NCBI RefSeq assembly: GCF_007741515.1
Contig: NZ_CP036263.1
Coordinates: 3,397,178 to 3,461,177, forward strand
Source: Adhaeretor mobilis
GTDB lineage: Bacteria > Planctomycetota > Planctomycetia > Pirellulales > Lacipirellulaceae
Direction of reading: 5' to 3'
DNA length: 64,000 nt
A program made the position numbers and the translations under genes. The notes below the pieces were generated by a model. It saw only the letters and a list, made by a program, of their open reading frames with translations. It ran no database searches and was not told where the DNA came from. This document shows positions 61,065 through 64,000 of this stretch, piece after piece. Position 1 is the stretch's first letter. Every line of letters starts with the position of its first letter.

Positions 61065-62543
61065 TTAGGTTTCAAACAGTCGTTGCTGCTTGATTAAGAC
61101 CTGCGGGGAAGGGTTCAAGGCATGCCAACGGCCGGTGAGCGGCATCAGGCGTTCGGCGAACCAAGCGTTAGAGTACGCCTGATGGATGCCATAGCTGACA
61201 CTGCGTCTCCAGACACCAGCACGAGTGAAGGCGGTCTTAGCCGCCGACTTCCGAGAAACGCCTCGTGTTTGCAGGTGTCGAAACAGATACCGATCCCGCT
61301 TCTTCTGACGAATGATAATCGCCCGAATACGACGCCGAATGTGGGCGTCGAACTTGTGAAGCGGTCGTAGGGAATCTTCGGTACACAACCGAAAATATCC
61401 AATCCATCCTCGCAGGTAGCGTTCGGCTCTCTCGAAGCACGTCGATAGCGATTGACCCCAGACTCGCGGCGTTAGCTCACGAATACGGGCATCCATTCGC
61501 TCCTTGGTGCGACGAGAGATTGCCACCGTGACTTGGCCCTCGGCATTCTTGCCGAGTTGAAAGCCGAGGAAGGTTAGATCATTCGGACCCGTGACGGAAC
61601 TCTTGTCTTCATTGACCATCAGACGCAAACGTCTGTCAATGAATTTACTGACCGAGTCCATCACCCGGCGACCGGCACGTTCGCTCTTCACGAATACGCT
61701 AAAGTCGTCGGCGTAACGCACGAACCGAAGTCCACGACGTGCCAGTTCCCAATCGAGTTCATCAAGAACGACATTGGAAAGTAGCGGAGAAAGCGGACCA
61801 CCTTGTGGTGCGCCTTCGGTCGTGGCGGTGCGTGTGCCATCGGGCAACACAACCTTCGCCTTGAGCATGCCATGCACTAGCTTGAGAAGACGCCCATCCT
61901 TGACGTGGCTCGCCAAGCGATTCAATAACCGCTGGTGGTGAACACGATCGAAGAATTTGGACAAGTCAATATCGACCGTCCAGGCATAGTCTTCTGCAAA
62001 ATATTGCTTGGCCGCAGCGATGGCCGTTGGTGCACCACGTTTCGGACGGAATCCGTGACTACTGTCGTGAAACGTCGGCTCGAAGATCGGCTCCATGACT
62101 TGGAGTACAGCCTGTTGAACCCAGCGGTCCACGACATTCGGAATACCTAAGCCCCGTTGTCCACCACCGGACTTGGGAATCCAGACCCGGCGAATGTCGC
62201 CCGGTTGGTAGGCGCCCGAAAGCAATTCACGGCGTAGCTGAGCAAGCAGTTGGGGCGAAGCCTCAACCACTTCCCGTACACCACGTCCGTCCACACCTGC
62301 CGCGCCTTGATTACGCGCGACGTTAAGCAACGCTCGGGCCAAGTTAGACACCGAGGCTACTTGTTCCAGTAGCCGACTTGTGTCATCGGCTACCCAGGTG
62401 GCTGGATGATCTGCCTCCTTGGCATTCGCTCTGAGCAGCAGGTACGACTTCCCCTTAGATTCGTCCGAGGTTCTCTCGTCCTTGCCCCCATGCGGGCTGT
62501 CGGCAAACGCGAAAGCCAGTTGGCATGTTCCAGCACTTAACAA
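61065..62543 (-). CDS. Group II intron reverse transcriptase/maturase
   Basis: A 492-residue intron-encoded protein starting with TTG at 62543. The reverse-transcriptase domain has IPKSGGGQRGLGIPNVVDRW near 128, SSHGFRPKRGA near 165, EGAPQGGPLSPLLSN near 240 and the catalytic YADD in RFVRYADDFSVFVKS near 275. The maturase (X) domain with TCFERAERYLRGWIGYFRLC follows at about 370. No HNH endonuclease is present. The YADD-to-RVMDSVSKFIDRRLRL stretch and the overall layout fit class C. All catalytic motifs are intact, so it may be functional. Confidence 0.93.
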   Translation of the reverse strand: MLSAGTCQLAFAFADSPHGGKDERTSDESKGKSYLLLRANAKEADHPATWVADDTSRLLEQVASVSNLARALLNVARNQGAAGVDGRGVREVVEASPQLLAQLRRELLSGAYQPGDIRRVWIPKSGGGQRGLGIPNVVDRWVQQAVLQVMEPIFEPTFHDSSHGFRPKRGAPTAIAAAKQYFAEDYAWTVDIDLSKFFDRVHHQRLLNRLASHVKDGRLLKLVHGMLKAKVVLPDGTRTATTEGAPQGGPLSPLLSNVVLDELDWELARRGLRFVRYADDFSVFVKSERAGRRVMDSVSKFIDRRLRLMVNEDKSSVTGPNDLTFLGFQLGKNAEGQVTVAISRRTKERMDARIRELTPRVWGQSLSTCFERAERYLRGWIGYFRLCTEDSLRPLHKFDAHIRRRIRAIIIRQKKRDRYLFRHLQTRGVSRKSAAKTAFTRAGVWRRSVSYGIHQAYSNAWFAERLMPLTGRWHALNPSPQVLIKQQRLFET

Positions 62544-63049
62544 CTTGTCGCCCCCTTCGCTCCACCGGCATTACCCGGCTTCATCACTACTATGGGGCGA
62601 TCCGACTTCTCTGCGGGCATCAACCGGTCGTCGTTACCTTCTTCCGGTCTACCGATAGGCGGACCCGCAGAGATCTCCTGGGGTAAGATCGAGCAATGTC
62701 CTGCCGCCTCCGCCCTCACTACTCCTCGGCCACCAACGGATATCGGGCGTTGCGTTGGAAGGCACGCTTGCCCAGGTCCGAGGAGCCTGCCTAAGGGTTC
62801 ACTTGCGTTCAGTGCTGCGGTTCGGCTCCGGCTTCCATCCCACACGCCCTCACGGGAAAGACTTCGATTGTCCATAGTCCAAACTCCGTCTCATGCAGTT
62901 GCCTTCACCTCGCGGTTGCCTCCGATAGGCCCCGCAGGGGACTTCCACCCCCAATCACTTCACCATGCCCAACGCACTGGCTTCGGCTACGCCTCAGCCA
63001 ACTCCTCCGCTCCAGCAGGGCGGAGAGACACCCCAACCCGTACTCTCAT

Positions 63050-63066
63050 AACCTGTGGTACAGGTT
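63050..63066. terminator. Hairpin after the TlpA-like gene, beside the intron 5' end
   Basis: AACCTGT and ACAGGTT form a perfect 7-bp stem with a 3-base loop, about 31 bp past the stop of the minus-strand TlpA-like gene and 6 bp before the intron. It is a plausible terminator and the kind of structure that class C introns use as a landing site. The T-run is on the plus-strand side. Confidence 0.55.
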
Positions 63067-63096
63067 TTGGGGGCAGGCCAACTTCTCGCCGACCTC

Positions 63097-63741
63097 CTAC
63101 TCTTCCGCAAGCAATTCGCGGACGGCTTCCGCGATATCTTCCTCTTCAAATGGTTCGGGTGGCATATGGCCCGCAGAAAATACTCTCCGGAGCTTGCCCT
63201 TTCGATCATAGAGCTTCATGCTCGGAAGCGCTCCCCCTTCAATCTCGAAAGCCTCAGCTGATTTGGCACCAGTACCATAAACGCTAATGTAGCTGTCGAA
63301 ATCCACCCCTTTCCTTGCCAAGAGATCCGCTGCCGCCTCCCGACTATCTTCTGGCGAATCAAGGCTGAGAAGGATCACGTGCAGGCCTAGATCGCCAAAG
63401 TTCTTCTGCAACTCGACCGTGTGCGGCATCAGCTCAAGACAACGAAAGCACCAAGTTGCCCAGCAGTCGACTAAGACGACCTCGCCGTGGTGTGCTTTGA
63501 GAATCTCTGCGAACTGATTCTCATCAACCACATGCAACGTAGGCCTGTCTTGCGCATTGCCTTCTGTCGTAGCTTCCTGTGCCGCAGACGAAGTCGCCGT
63601 CACTCCCGAGGACCCGCTCGCAATCGACGATCCAGGCTCCGGATCGGTCACCTCTTGGGCGCACCCGCTGATCGCCAATGCAAGCGATACAAAGGCAGCC
63701 ATGCGACCCACCGAGTAATCTCTAAGGGATAACTCACTCAT
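63097..63741 (-). CDS. TlpA-like thioredoxin-fold lipoprotein
   Basis: A 214-residue lipoprotein starting at the ATG at 63741 (MSELSLRDYSVGRMAAFV). The lipobox ALAISGC is followed by a Ser/Thr/Glu-rich linker. The thioredoxin domain has the redox motif WCFRC in VLVDCWATWCFRCLELMP, with a normal C-x2-C pair, and a cis-Pro region in GALPSMKLYD. It probably acts as a periplasmic thiol-disulfide oxidoreductase. It overlaps the upstream redoxin gene by 8 bp and is clearly co-translated. An in-frame ATG at 63807 is a less likely start. Confidence 0.88.
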   Translation of the reverse strand: MSELSLRDYSVGRMAAFVSLALAISGCAQEVTDPEPGSSIASGSSGVTATSSAAQEATTEGNAQDRPTLHVVDENQFAEILKAHHGEVVLVDCWATWCFRCLELMPHTVELQKNFGDLGLHVILLSLDSPEDSREAAADLLARKGVDFDSYISVYGTGAKSAEAFEIEGGALPSMKLYDRKGKLRRVFSAGHMPPEPFEEEDIAEAVRELLAEE

Positions 63742-64000
63742 ATCGAATTCCACACCCCATGGCTTGGACTTCAGACTTGGCAGGCTTTTTACCTGCGAGG
63801 ACCGCATCGATCGAATTGCGAAGATGGTGTACGTCTACTTTTGTTGCATCCATACTGTCATCGATCGCACCGTGATAGGCTAGCTTGCGGTCCTGATCGA
63901 GCAGATAGACTTCGGGCGTCTTCCTGGCTCCGTAATCGCGTCCAATCTTCTGGGTGGAGTCGTAGAGATAGGGGAAATTGAAGCCTTTCTCCTTCGCCCG
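63734..64000 (-). CDS. Redoxin/AhpC-TSA-type protein, 3' part only
   Basis: The last 88 codons of a thioredoxin-fold protein; the start lies beyond the right edge. The visible part (FNFPYLYDSTQKIGRDYGAR, then KTPEVYLLDQDRKLAYHGAI and DDS) is the second half of a redoxin domain, with the TPE segment holding the cis-Pro loop. It ends QAMGCGIRYE, similar to the Cys-containing C-terminus of a common planctomycete redoxin family. Its stop overlaps the start of the TlpA-like gene by 8 bp, so the two form an operon. The catalytic CxxC would be in the missing part. Confidence 0.85.
   Translation of the reverse strand, partial: RAKEKGFNFPYLYDSTQKIGRDYGARKTPEVYLLDQDRKLAYHGAIDDSMDATKVDVHHLRNSIDAVLAGKKPAKSEVQAMGCGIRYE

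Larger units (their letters stand above)
60978..63043 (-). mobile_element. Group II intron (bacterial class C-like)
   Basis: A retroelement of about 2.07 kb on the minus strand. The 5' end is placed at GTACGGG (63043-63037), a variant of the group II GUGYG start. About 500 bases of structured RNA precede the reverse-transcriptase gene (62543-61065). Domain V lies at 61020-61050, and domain VI follows, ending at CTACTCGAC (60978). The maturase has no endonuclease domain, as in class C. Class C introns favour sites just downstream of terminator-like hairpins. Here a perfect hairpin (63050-63066) lies 6 bp before the 5' end and behind the TlpA-like gene. The boundaries are judged by eye and could shift a few bases. 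Confidence 0.85.

Noticed and set aside
62592..63287. Plus-strand open frame of 231 codons opposite the intron RNA
   Set aside because: It lies over the structured 5' part of the group II intron and runs into the TlpA-like gene. The translation is Pro/Arg/Ser-rich with no motif and no ribosome-binding site.
1..64000. CRISPR arrays, tRNA or rRNA genes
   Set aside because: No regularly spaced repeats were seen, and the few GTTCGA-like strings are not in cloverleaf context.

Overview
The window looks like a chromosomal segment of a planctomycete, most likely of the Pirellulales type. This is inferred from gene content and protein style: a futalosine-type menaquinone pathway, a short second SecA, secreted PQQ-propeller and HEAT-type proteins of planctomycete character, a very large secreted protein of unknown function, and many sigma-54 regulators. 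No rRNA, tRNA or CRISPR array was seen.

Layout. (1) 0-10 kb, all minus strand: the 5' part of an amidohydrolase (possible MqnX), an ABC-2 permease fused to a CPBP protease with its ATPase, mqnC and mqnA, a second ABC-2 exporter, and two secreted unknowns. (2) 10.7-23.6 kb: zinc-ribbon peptide, aroA, PQQ-propeller and HEAT-type secreted proteins, orphan FdhF/YdeP oxidoreductase, short SecA, a Pro/Gln-rich lipoprotein and a small secreted protein that share NPF motifs, queG and dus. (3) 23.6-40.2 kb: a 1296-aa secreted protein, then a divergent exopolysaccharide locus. The minus arm is a Wzz-like protein, a Wzy/O-antigen-ligase fused to a WecG-type glycosyltransferase, and a sulfatase-fold protein without its catalytic residues. 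The plus arm is a FemAB/GNAT-like protein, polysaccharide deacetylase, flippase, GT4, PlsC and CdsA. (4) 40.2-45.3 kb: secreted gluzincin-like protein, spermidine-synthase-like protein, fabI, and a GAF/sigma-54 activator with a near-consensus sigma-70 promoter.

(5) 45.6-54.9 kb is the most interesting part, a stress or dormancy island. It holds a Kef-type antiporter, a DUF542 mini-protein, UPF0316, a 26-aa membrane micropeptide, an internally deleted dps, a decayed small gene, HPF, two Rnk/GreA-C-domain paralogues, two small single-TM proteins, UspA, and a PAS histidine kinase plus NtrC-type regulator. Two divergent sigma-54 (-24/-12) promoters lie between uspA and the regulator operon, with repeats suited to activator binding between them. 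The simplest reading is that the kinase/regulator pair switches on both arms, stabilising ribosomes (HPF), adjusting RNA polymerase (Rnk-like proteins) and buffering general stress (UspA).

(6) 54.9-64 kb: a decayed IS200/IS605 TnpA element, glcF-glcE-glcD (glycolate oxidase) with a good sigma-70 promoter, an unknown gene, an internally deleted IS3-family element cut off by a bacterial class C-like group II intron, and at the right edge a TlpA-like lipoprotein overlapping a partial redoxin gene.
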